NCBI GenBank assembly: GCA_002256115.1
Contig: NKIK01000038.1
Location: 1-41,317 of the forward strand
Direction of reading: 5' to 3'
Origin: Burkholderiales bacterium PBB3
GTDB lineage: Bacteria > Pseudomonadota > Gammaproteobacteria > Burkholderiales > Burkholderiaceae_C
DNA: 41,317 nucleotides
The position numbers and the translations under genes are program-made. Of this stretch, positions 7,730 to 14,697 are shown in pieces; position 1 is the stretch's first letter, and each line of letters begins with the position of its first letter. The notes under the pieces are model-generated. The model saw only the letters and a program-made list of their open reading frames with translations. It was not told where the DNA came from and did not search any database.

Positions 7730-9310
7730 ATGCTCACCGGCGATCTCAAAAGCAAAATCGACCAGATCTGGAACGCCTTCTGGTCCGGCGGCATCGCCAA
7801 CCCCATTGAGGTGATCGAGCAAATCACCTACCTGCTCTTCCTGCGCCGCCTGGACGACCTGCACACCCTGGAAGAAAACAAGGCCACCCGGCTGAAGAAG
7901 CCCATGGAGCGCCGCATCTTCCCCGAAGGCCTGGACGCGCGGGGCCGCGCGTACGACAGCCTGCGCTGGAGCCGCTTCAAGAACGAATCGCCCTCCGAGA
8001 TGTCCGTCATCCTGGGCGAGCACGTCTTCCCCTTCTTGCGCACCCTGGGCTCGGACGATTCCACCTACGCCCACCACATGAAGGACGCCCGCTTCACAAT
8101 CCCCACGCCCGCACTCTTAGCCAAGGTGGTGGACCTGCTGGACGCCGTGCCCATGGAAGACCGTGACACCAAGGGCGACCTGTACGAATACATGCTGGGC
8201 AAGATCGCCAGCGCAGGGCAAAACGGCCAGTTCCGCACGCCACGCCACATCATCCAGCTGATGGTGGAAATGACCGCCCCCACGCCCACCGACACCATTT
8301 GCGATCCAGCGTCGGGGACATGTGGCTTCTTAGTGGCAGCGGGCGAATACCTGCGCGAACAACACGCCAGCCTGTTCCACGACGCCAAGCTCAACAAGCA
8401 CTTCAACCACGCCATGTTCCATGGCTACGACTTTGACAACACCATGCTGCGCATCGGCAGCATGAACATGATGCTGCACGGCGTGGACAACCCGGCCATC
8501 ACCTACCGCGACTCGCTGGGCCAGGAACATGGGCTGGAGGAAGGCCGCTACAGCCTGGTGCTGGCGAATCCGCCATTCGCTGGCAGCCTGGACTATGAGA
8601 ACGTGGCCAAGGACTTGCTGCAAACCGTCAAGACCAAAAAGACCGAGCTGCTGTTTCTGGCCCTGTTCCTGCGCCTGCTCAAGCCCGGTGGCCGCGCGGC
8701 GGTCATCGTGCCCGACGGCGTGCTCTTCGGCAGCAGCAAGGCCCACAAAGAGCTGCGCCGCATGCTGGTGGAAGACCAAAAGCTCGACGGCATCGTCAGC
8801 CTGCCCGGCGGCGTTTTCAAGCCCTACGCGGGCGTCAGCACTGCCATCCTTTTCTTCACCAAGACCAACAGCGGCGGCACGGATAACGTTTGGTTCTACG
8901 ACATGCAGGCCGACGGCTACAGCCTGGACGACAAGCGCCAGCCCCTGCTTTCTGAGCATCTTTTAGGTCTCCAGCCCGCGCGGAATGTGCGGGGCCAGCT
9001 ATCAAAAGAAGAGCATCTTAAAAACAATCTGCCCGATGTGCTGGCCCGCTGGAACTCCTTAAAAGCCGTTCGCCCTGAGCATGTCGAAGCCCAGTCCACA
9101 GAACTCACTCGCCCCCGCACCGCCCAAAGCTTCTGCGTCCCCAAAGCCGACATCGCTGCCAACGGCTATGACCTGAGCATCAACCGATACAAGGAAGTGG
9201 TGCATGCGCAAGTCCAACACCGTGCGCCGTTGGAGATCTTGGCCGAGCTGGCCAAGCTTGAGGATGAAATTGCGGCGGGGATGAAGGCGTTGGAGGGGAT
9301 GTTGAAGTGA
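7730..9310 (+). CDS. hsdM: Type I restriction-modification methylase subunit HsdM
   Basis: 526-residue N6-adenine methyltransferase subunit. It has an N-terminal helical HsdM_N domain (about 1-140), an SAM-binding motif I DPASGTCGFL at 192-201 and catalytic motif IV NPPF at 280-283. It works with HsdS for target recognition, and with HsdR in the full restriction complex. HsdS begins in a 4-bp GTGA overlap with this stop codon. Residues about 412-428 (LGLQPARNVRGQLS) are encoded by an in-frame copy of the dispersed repeat, in the linker between the catalytic core and the C-terminal helices. The start ATG has no obvious Shine-Dalgarno. Confidence 0.95.
   Translation: MLTGDLKSKIDQIWNAFWSGGIANPIEVIEQITYLLFLRRLDDLHTLEENKATRLKKPMERRIFPEGLDARGRAYDSLRWSRFKNESPSEMSVILGEHVFPFLRTLGSDDSTYAHHMKDARFTIPTPALLAKVVDLLDAVPMEDRDTKGDLYEYMLGKIASAGQNGQFRTPRHIIQLMVEMTAPTPTDTICDPASGTCGFLVAAGEYLREQHASLFHDAKLNKHFNHAMFHGYDFDNTMLRIGSMNMMLHGVDNPAITYRDSLGQEHGLEEGRYSLVLANPPFAGSLDYENVAKDLLQTVKTKKTELLFLALFLRLLKPGGRAAVIVPDGVLFGSSKAHKELRRMLVEDQKLDGIVSLPGGVFKPYAGVSTAILFFTKTNSGGTDNVWFYDMQADGYSLDDKRQPLLSEHLLGLQPARNVRGQLSKEEHLKNNLPDVLARWNSLKAVRPEHVEAQSTELTRPRTAQSFCVPKADIAANGYDLSINRYKEVVHAQVQHRAPLEILAELAKLEDEIAAGMKALEGMLK
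8963..9010 (+). repeat. Dispersed repeat, copy G, in frame inside hsdM
   Basis: Carries AGCCCGCGCGGAATGTGCGG followed by GGCCAGCTATC, related to copies E and F. It is flanked by the 9-bp direct repeat GAGCATCTT at 8954-8962 and 9011-9019. The sequence is open in the hsdM frame. The right half of the terminal hairpin has diverged. Confidence 0.7.
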
Positions 9311-10515
9311 GCTGGCCTGTAGTTCCACTCGCAAAGGCGCTTGATTCAGCTCACGTCTTCGTCGATGGCGATTGGGTCGAGTCAAAAGATCAAGACCCGG
9401 AAGGTGATGTTCGTCTCATTCAGTTGGCTGACATTGGCGACGGCTACTACGTTGACAAGTCAAACAGGTTTTTGACTTCGGACGCTGCCCGTAGACTCAA
9501 ATGCACTTTTCTTGAGGCAGGGGATTTGCTCATTGCCCGGATGCCTGACCCTTTGGGACGCGCATGCATTTTCCCTGGCGACTCGAAACGAACAGTCACT
9601 GTCGTTGACGTCTGCATCATCAGGCCGGATTCAAATACGGTTTACACGCCTTGGCTGATGCACTGCATCAACTCTCCTCAAAGCAGAAATCAGATTGATG
9701 AGTACACAACCGGCACCACACGCCAGCGGATTTCTAGAGGCAACTTAACGAAGATAAAAGTCGCTCTGCCCCCGTTAGAAGAGCAACGCTGCATCGCCGC
9801 CATCCTGGACCAGGCCGAAACCCTCCGAACCCAACGCCGCCAAGTCCTGGCCCACCTCGACACCCTCACCCAGTCCCTCTTTCTCTATATGTTCGGTGAC
9901 CCGGCTAGCAACCCGAATGGATTGCCGCGCAAGAAGTTGGGCGAGTTGATTGCTGAGGGGCCACAAAATGGCCTCTACAAATCTTCGACCGAATACGGTT
10001 CTGGCACTCCGATTTTGCGAATTGATGCGTTCTATGACGGAGTGGTAACCAAACTGAATTCGCTGAAGCGGGTGAGGTTGTCTCCAGAAGAAATCAAACT
10101 TTTCGGCTTGGCTGCTGAAGACATCGTGATTAACCGCGTCAACAGCATTGAATACTTGGGCAAGAGCGCACTGATTCCACCTTTGTCGGAGCCGACGGTG
10201 TTTGAGTCAAACATGATGCGCTTCACTGTTCGGCGCGACCAGGTTGAACCAGGCTACGTAGTCCACTTCTTGCAGACGCCGTTTATCAAAGGCCAAATAC
10301 TTTCTGGCTCAAAGAACGCTGTCAATCAGTCGAGCATCAATCAGCAAGACGTGAAGGGCTTCGAAATCAACGTCCCCCCACTCCCCCTCCAACAAACCTT
10401 CGCCACCCGCATCCAAGCCATCGAAGCCCTCAAAGCCACCCACCGCACCGCCCTGGCCGAACTGGACGCCCTGTTCGCCTCGTTACAGCAGCGGGCGTTT
10501 GCGGGAGAGTTGTAG
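9307..10515 (+). CDS. hsdS: Type I restriction-modification specificity subunit HsdS
   Basis: 402-residue specificity subunit with two target-recognition domains (about 1-155 and 200-360). Each is followed by a conserved helical segment: LPPLEEQRCIAAILDQAETL near residue 155 and VPPLPLQQTFATRIQAIEAL near 357. These antiparallel helices set the spacing between half-sites of the recognition sequence. The GTG start at 9307 overlaps the hsdM stop by 4 bp, indicating translational coupling. The two recognition domains differ in sequence and base composition from the conserved helices (more A+T-rich, e.g. 9330-9760), as expected for exchanged domains. Confidence 0.93.
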   Translation: MSWPVVPLAKALDSAHVFVDGDWVESKDQDPEGDVRLIQLADIGDGYYVDKSNRFLTSDAARRLKCTFLEAGDLLIARMPDPLGRACIFPGDSKRTVTVVDVCIIRPDSNTVYTPWLMHCINSPQSRNQIDEYTTGTTRQRISRGNLTKIKVALPPLEEQRCIAAILDQAETLRTQRRQVLAHLDTLTQSLFLYMFGDPASNPNGLPRKKLGELIAEGPQNGLYKSSTEYGSGTPILRIDAFYDGVVTKLNSLKRVRLSPEEIKLFGLAAEDIVINRVNSIEYLGKSALIPPLSEPTVFESNMMRFTVRRDQVEPGYVVHFLQTPFIKGQILSGSKNAVNQSSINQQDVKGFEINVPPLPLQQTFATRIQAIEALKATHRTALAELDALFASLQQRAFAGEL

Positions 10516-10517
10516 TT

Positions 10518-10575
10518 CTGCTACTGAAAGAGTAGCTGCTTGCGCTTTATCCATGAGGGCTATAGGCTAATTTAA
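10518..10575 (-). repeat. Dispersed repeat, copy H (reverse orientation)
   Basis: Read on the minus strand it contains TAGCCC, TGGATA and AGCAGCTACT, and ends in a perfect 6-bp hairpin GCTACT-N5-AGTAGC (10520-10536). A diverged member of the family, lying between hsdS and the metallopeptidase gene. Confidence 0.65.
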
Positions 10576-10643
10576 GCATTGCGCTAAAATTCAAGTCTGC
10601 ATTCAGACAGAGCCAGCCGCGGGATACGGCTAAGGAGATTCCC

Positions 10644-11639
10644 GTGGCCGCCACCCCTACCAACCCTATTCACAGTCTTTTGACCCGACTTGGCTCGGCG
10701 GGTGTGCCCACGGGGTTTGCACGCATGGCATTGCCTGCCTGGTGGGAAGACGAGATCGCACAGAGCAAGTCCGGCCTTCAGCAAGCGCAAATGTATTTCG
10801 CCCGGGCTTTCCATATCGATTTGGTGAGCCTCGCCCAGTCAAGCGGCCCGGTGCGGTTTCAAGAAACCCAACGCAAATTCAAGCTGAGCCGCAATGTGGT
10901 GGAGAGCGATGTGTCTGTCAGCGCGCATTTCGCGACGGCCATAGCCAATTTGGCTCTGGTGGGGGTGGGTACTAAACAGTCCATCGTGCCCAAAGACCCT
11001 GTGGAGTTGCGCGCTGCCATTTTGCAAAAGCACAGCTGTGTGAGCTTGTCGGCATTGTTGGCATGGTGTGCCGAGGCCAACATTCCAGTTCTGCATATTC
11101 ATAAGTTGCCCGGCAAGAAGATGACCGGCTTGGTGGTTCGCGAAGACGGGCGGTTCGCCATAGTCTTGAGCAAGAAGGGAACCCCTGCGCACCTGTTGTT
11201 TCACCTTGCGCATGAACTGGGGCACATTGCCAATGGGCATTTGCAGGAAAACGGGTTTGTCGCAGACGAGAAAATCGGTGGCGCTGATGCAGGTGATGCG
11301 GATGAAAAAGAGGCCGACGCTTACGCCATTCGTCTTTTGAATGGAAAGGAAGTGAGCTACGGGCCTGGAGCTAGTTCTGTCATTCGTAGTGGGGTTGCCC
11401 TGTACAAGGCAGCTTTGGCCAGGGCCACCCAAGAGCGTATTGATGTGGGCCACATCATTCTGAATTACGGCAACTCGCAAAAGAACCATCCACTAGCTAA
11501 CATGGCACTCAAGTCGATTCCCGGTGAGTCCGATGGCATCAAGGTGGTCAACAGCGCGTTCGTCCAAGCGCTGGATGCGAGCAAGCTGTCGGATGACCAG
11601 GTTGAACTACTGAAAACGGCTACTGGCTATAACGCATAA
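10644..11639 (+). CDS. ImmA/IrrE-family metallo-endopeptidase
   Basis: 331-residue protein with the zinc-metallopeptidase motif HELGH at 190-194 and a downstream EKEADAYAIRLL segment (about 221-232) that supplies the third acidic ligand, as in COG2856 (ImmA/IrrE). The N-terminal half (1-140) has no clear helix-turn-helix. The GTG start at 10644 is fixed by TAAGGAG 7-8 nt upstream. Known family members cleave repressors (ImmA with ImmR, IrrE with DdrO). Others are encoded beside toxins such as PIN or RES proteins. The next gene starts 12 nt downstream and encodes a PIN-like protein, so the two probably form a functional pair. The pair sits between hsdS and hsdR. Confidence 0.85.
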   Translation: MAATPTNPIHSLLTRLGSAGVPTGFARMALPAWWEDEIAQSKSGLQQAQMYFARAFHIDLVSLAQSSGPVRFQETQRKFKLSRNVVESDVSVSAHFATAIANLALVGVGTKQSIVPKDPVELRAAILQKHSCVSLSALLAWCAEANIPVLHIHKLPGKKMTGLVVREDGRFAIVLSKKGTPAHLLFHLAHELGHIANGHLQENGFVADEKIGGADAGDADEKEADAYAIRLLNGKEVSYGPGASSVIRSGVALYKAALARATQERIDVGHIILNYGNSQKNHPLANMALKSIPGESDGIKVVNSAFVQALDASKLSDDQVELLKTATGYNA

Positions 11640-11651
11640 CTGCGTTTCCCA

Positions 11652-12290
11652 ATGTCGCAGGCTTCTATGCGCAAAGTTGTCTTGGCAGAAAACGACATCA
11701 TTCACAAGCTGGCTTATTGTGGCCTGCTGCAAGAGCTTTTGCAGTGGCTCGGTGTCCCTCCGGCTGAAGTTTGGGTATTGCCTTCCATGCGCTTTATGTT
11801 GCGCAAGAAGCTGAAGGCAGATGCTGCCGCACTAGCTGATCTGGAGCAATTTCTCTTGCAAGTGTCTGACCTGCCCGCAGCAGACATCAACATGCTGGCA
11901 CTCTTTCCCGTGGAAATGGACGTGGGCGAGCGGCAGATGCTTGTCGTTTTGGTGAATACCCCAGAGGTGGAGCACATGGTGACGGGTGACAAGCGTGCGC
12001 TGCGCTTGATCGGCAGTATGTGTGCCAAAGACCCAGCTCTCGATCAGCGCTTAACCCAAGCGCGGGTGGATTGCCTAGAGTCCATCATGTTGGAATTGAT
12101 CGACACATTCGGATTTGATGAGATCAACGCGAAAGCGCTGAGTGGACTCAAATCGGATGTGGTTTTGCAAAGTAGTTTTGGCTTGAAGAAGTTAGAAGTC
12201 AACTCCAAGCCTTGTCCAATGAGGTATGAGCCTGAACGCAGGCCTGTATTTCCAAGCAGGAATGAGCCTGAAGCCGCTTGTTTGAGGTGA
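11652..12290 (+). CDS. PIN-like domain protein, 3' end disrupted by an IS
   Basis: As it stands the frame encodes 212 residues, but only the first 186 are native; residues 187-212 are read from the left end of the insertion sequence. The native part resembles a PIN-like nuclease fold, with acidic positions in LAENDIIHKLA (E13/D15), MDVGERQMLVV (D90/E93) and VTGDKRALR (D113) at the usual spacing. The original last 20 codons survive beyond the IS (13819-13882). Joining at the CTCCAA duplication restores one frame of about 206 residues. It starts 12 nt after the ImmA/IrrE gene; an in-frame ATG at 11667 is an alternative start. Predicted to be the effector or toxin of the pair. Whether the IS-altered C terminus is active cannot be read from sequence. 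Confidence 0.7.
   Translation: MSQASMRKVVLAENDIIHKLAYCGLLQELLQWLGVPPAEVWVLPSMRFMLRKKLKADAAALADLEQFLLQVSDLPAADINMLALFPVEMDVGERQMLVVLVNTPEVEHMVTGDKRALRLIGSMCAKDPALDQRLTQARVDCLESIMLELIDTFGFDEINAKALSGLKSDVVLQSSFGLKKLEVNSKPCPMRYEPERRPVFPSRNEPEAACLR
12203..12208. repeat. Left target-site duplication CTCCAA
   Basis: 6-bp direct repeat shared with 13813-13818 and bounding the inserted element. The reading phase of the PIN-like gene matches across the two copies. Confidence 0.65.
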
Positions 12291-13812
12291 ACTGGCAGGT
12301 GGGTTGATCATCCAGAAATGGTGATCAACATGGATGAGTCCCAGCTTCGCACGATCGAACAAATCGAGCAATTTCTTGTCGCCAGTGCCAAAGTCGCGTT
12401 TACAGCCCATGGCGACGACTTGGAGCGTTACGCACACATCAGCCGGGTGCTCAAACGCTTTGACTACCCCCGGCGCAACAAACATGACCGTGGCGTGCTG
12501 CTGCGCTACCTGCAACACACCAGCGGCTACAGCCGCGCCCAGGTCACCAGATTGGTCAACCAGTGGCATGGCAACCGTCTGGCCAGCACCCCGCTGATCA
12601 AGCGCTACAGGGCCCCTGCCGCGCCCTTCGCACGCAAGTACACCGCCCTGGATATTGAACTTCTGGTGGAGATGGACAAGGCCCATGAAGATGTCTGCGG
12701 CCCAGCCATCACGCACCTCCTGAAACGGGCATTCCTTGACTACGGTGATGCGCGCTACGAGCGCCTGGCCCAGCTGTCTTCATCGCACCTGTACAACCTG
12801 CGCAAAAGCGCGGGCTATCAACGCCTGCGAGTCAGTTTCACAAAGACCCACCCGGTGTGCAATTCCATCGGAGTGCGCAAGGCACCACGTCCCGATGGAC
12901 GCGCTGGCTTTGTGCGCATTGACAGTGTCCATCAGGGCGACGAAGACGGGATGAAAGGGGTCTATCACATCACCTGCGTGGACAGCACTTCACAGTGGCA
13001 AGTCGAGGCTTGTGTGCAGGGCATCAGCGAGGTATTCCTTCTGCCGGTTCTGGAGATGGTGATCGCCCAGTTTCCCTTTGTGATCGAGGGATTCCATTCC
13101 GACAACGGCTCGGAATACATCAATCACAAGGTCGCCAAGATGCTGGAGAAGTTGCGCATCGAGCAAACCAAATCACGCTCGCGTCAAAGCAACGACAACG
13201 CCCTGGCGGAAAGCAAAAATGCCAGTGTGGTCAGAAAGCATATGGGCTACGCGCACATCCCCAAGAAGCATGCCCAGCCCATCAACACCTTCTACCAGGA
13301 TTGCTTCAATCCCTGGCTCAATTTACACCGCCCCTGCATGTTCGCAACCGCAGTAGTCAATGCCAAAGGTAAGGCTGTCAAAGTCTACAAACACGAGGAC
13401 GTGAAGACTCCGCTGGAGGCCTTGGTGTTGCTCGAAAAATTGGGTCTGGTGAAGTTAAAAACCGAAACGATGCTGATGGATTTATTGGCGCAGGCCAAAC
13501 AGAAAACGGACCTTGCTGCAGCGCAGGAAATGCAGCAAGCCAAGCATGAATTGTTTGCCAGCTTCGCAAAACAAAAACGACGGGCTTGATGTGACTCGGT
13601 ACGTGAAAAAACGCGATCCTGGAGGGGGGCCTGCGGCGGCCTGGCAGGGGCCTGATTTAGAAAAATCCCCGCAAGCCAGAACTTCCAAAACAGTCTTGTT
13701 GAAGGATCAGGGAAGTAAGCCTTTAGACTTCTCCTTTTAACCCGGTCAGCCCACTCGCAGAAGTTACCTGAACTCCGGCTCCTTCAGGCTCATACCTGAA
13801 TTGGAAAATACT
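12209..13812 (+). mobile_element. Insertion sequence with DDE integrase-type transposase
   Basis: About 1.6 kb element. Near its ends are inverted sequences: TCCAAT followed by AGGTATGAGCCTGAA-type motifs at 12215-12236 (left) and their complement at 13783-13806 (right), with one indel between the arms. A second, partial GAATGAGCCTGAAG copy lies inside the left end at 12260-12273. The 6-bp CTCCAA duplications at either side define the outer limits by reconstruction of the host gene. The element carries one gene, the transposase, read in the same direction as the host gene. The tips themselves (5-6 nt) do not match each other, so the exact boundary is inferred. Confidence 0.75.
12318..13589 (+). 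CDS. IS transposase, rve integrase fold (IS3/IS481-like)
   Basis: 423-residue transposase. N-terminal helix-turn-helix regions (about 40-100 and 140-170) precede a retroviral-integrase-type catalytic core with D202 (RIDSVHQGD), D262 (FHSDNGSEY) and E298 (NALAESKN). The last two are separated by 35 residues, the classic DD35E spacing. The C terminus is Lys-rich. I cannot assign the family name from memory with certainty; IS481- or IS3-like is the nearest description. Start at 12318; an in-frame ATG at 12330 is an alternative. The 12318 start lies inside the spacer of an 8-bp inverted repeat that could affect translation. The frame is intact, so the element may still be active. Confidence 0.88.
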   Translation: MVINMDESQLRTIEQIEQFLVASAKVAFTAHGDDLERYAHISRVLKRFDYPRRNKHDRGVLLRYLQHTSGYSRAQVTRLVNQWHGNRLASTPLIKRYRAPAAPFARKYTALDIELLVEMDKAHEDVCGPAITHLLKRAFLDYGDARYERLAQLSSSHLYNLRKSAGYQRLRVSFTKTHPVCNSIGVRKAPRPDGRAGFVRIDSVHQGDEDGMKGVYHITCVDSTSQWQVEACVQGISEVFLLPVLEMVIAQFPFVIEGFHSDNGSEYINHKVAKMLEKLRIEQTKSRSRQSNDNALAESKNASVVRKHMGYAHIPKKHAQPINTFYQDCFNPWLNLHRPCMFATAVVNAKGKAVKVYKHEDVKTPLEALVLLEKLGLVKLKTETMLMDLLAQAKQKTDLAAAQEMQQAKHELFASFAKQKRRA

Positions 13813-13818
13813 CTCCAA
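13813..13818. repeat. Right target-site duplication CTCCAA
   Basis: Partner of 12203-12208. Its Thr/Ser/Lys codon phase continues the PIN-like reading frame. Confidence 0.65.
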
Positions 13819-13882
13819 AGAAACGCTTAAGGCCTATTTGGATGATGTCCGCCGGGAAGCTCCTTTCTTGCCTGGTGCGTAA
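13819..13882 (+). pseudogene. Orphaned 3' end of the PIN-like gene
   Basis: Starts one base after the right duplication and encodes a protein-like tail ending AYLDDVRREAPFLPGA and a TAA stop at 13880-13882. With one copy of CTCCAA removed, this tail continues directly from Asn-Ser-Lys at residues 184-186 of the upstream fragment. It has no start codon of its own. Confidence 0.7.
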
Positions 13883-13888
13883 GACTTT

Positions 13889-13920
13889 TTGCCACAAAAA
13901 CTGTAATCGTTTCGTGGCAA
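13889..13920. terminator. Hairpin after the original PIN-like stop
   Basis: TTGCCAC (13889-13895) and GTGGCAA (13914-13920) form a 7-bp stem extendable by three pairs past a mismatch. It lies 6 bp beyond the stop codon. No T-run follows, so it may be a weak terminator or an operator of the next operon. Confidence 0.4.
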
Positions 13921-13974
13921 TTGAGTTAGAGGTCGTCCGAAAAACGATTCATATTTCAGAAAAATAGAATTTAT

Positions 13975-14010
13975 TTTTGTTAAAAATATGTACTTGTATT
14001 TTTAACAAAA
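13975..14010. promoter_or_regulatory. 14-bp inverted repeat, candidate AbiEi operator
   Basis: Perfect arms TTTTGTTAAAAATA (13975-13988) and their complement (13997-14010), separated by 8 nt, in a strikingly A+T-rich stretch (13950-14015). It lies 18 bp before the abiEi start codon. Studied AbiEi antitoxins bind inverted repeats in their own promoter and repress it, so position and shape fit autoregulation. The promoter hexamers cannot be placed with confidence because the region is uniformly A+T-rich. Confidence 0.65.
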
Positions 14011-14028
14011 TATACCCACAATCAGGCC

Positions 14029-14697
14029 ATGAGCCCGCAGCCAGCCTCAAAACCTGCCAGAAAGCCTGCAAACGTATCCGCGCCTGCGGTCACGCTGTCG
14101 CGGCAGTTGGCGCAGCGCGTTACGCGATGCGTTCGCAAAGAGCCTGAGCGGGTGTTCAGTCCGGCAGACTTTTTGGACCTGGGCACACCCCACGCGGTGG
14201 GCATGGCGTTGTCGCGCATGGTGCGCGCAGGCGCATTGCGCCGCGTGGCGCGCGGCTTGTATGACGTGCCGCGCAGCCACCCTCTGCTGGGCGAGCTGAG
14301 CCCGTCTACTGATGCGCTGGTGCAAGCCGTGGCGCGGCGCGATGGCGTAGTGGTGCAGCCGCTGGATGTGGAGGCCACCAACCTATTGGGTCTGAGCGAG
14401 CAGGTGGTAGCCAAGCCGGTGTACGAGACCAATGGCCCCAGCCGCAAACTGCGGGTGGGGGGGCAAGAGATTGAGTTCAAGCATCGATCACCCCGGCGCG
14501 TCACCGCCGCTGCCGAATCCAGCAATCTTGTGTTCGCCGCACTGCGCGGCCTGGGCAAAGCCCACGTAACCTTGGAGCGGGTGGCGCACTTGCAGCATAT
14601 GCTGCCCGCAAAGCAGCGCGCGCAGTTACTCAAGGACTTGCCGTTGGCCCCGGTGTGGATGCATCCGTATCTGCGCCACATTGCGGAGAAGAACTGA
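14029..14697 (+). CDS. abiEi: AbiEi-type antitoxin (DUF6088 family)
   Basis: 222-residue protein. The N-terminal winged-helix domain (about 20-95) includes VFSPADFLDLGTPHAVGMALSR and the wing GALRRVARGLYDVPR, typical of AbiEi/DUF6088 antitoxins. The C-terminal part (100-222) is the family's second domain. It represses the operon and counteracts AbiEii in a type IV toxin-antitoxin arrangement, often giving phage abortive infection. The stop codon overlaps the toxin start (TGATG, 14695-14699), implying coupled translation. The start is preceded by a perfect inverted repeat but no strong Shine-Dalgarno. Confidence 0.85.
   Translation: MSPQPASKPARKPANVSAPAVTLSRQLAQRVTRCVRKEPERVFSPADFLDLGTPHAVGMALSRMVRAGALRRVARGLYDVPRSHPLLGELSPSTDALVQAVARRDGVVVQPLDVEATNLLGLSEQVVAKPVYETNGPSRKLRVGGQEIEFKHRSPRRVTAAAESSNLVFAALRGLGKAHVTLERVAHLQHMLPAKQRAQLLKDLPLAPVWMHPYLRHIAEKN

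Noticed and set aside
13513..13740. 75-residue open frame at the 3' end of the IS
   Set aside because: Overlaps the transposase end in another frame, with no ribosome site or known IS accessory-protein similarity.
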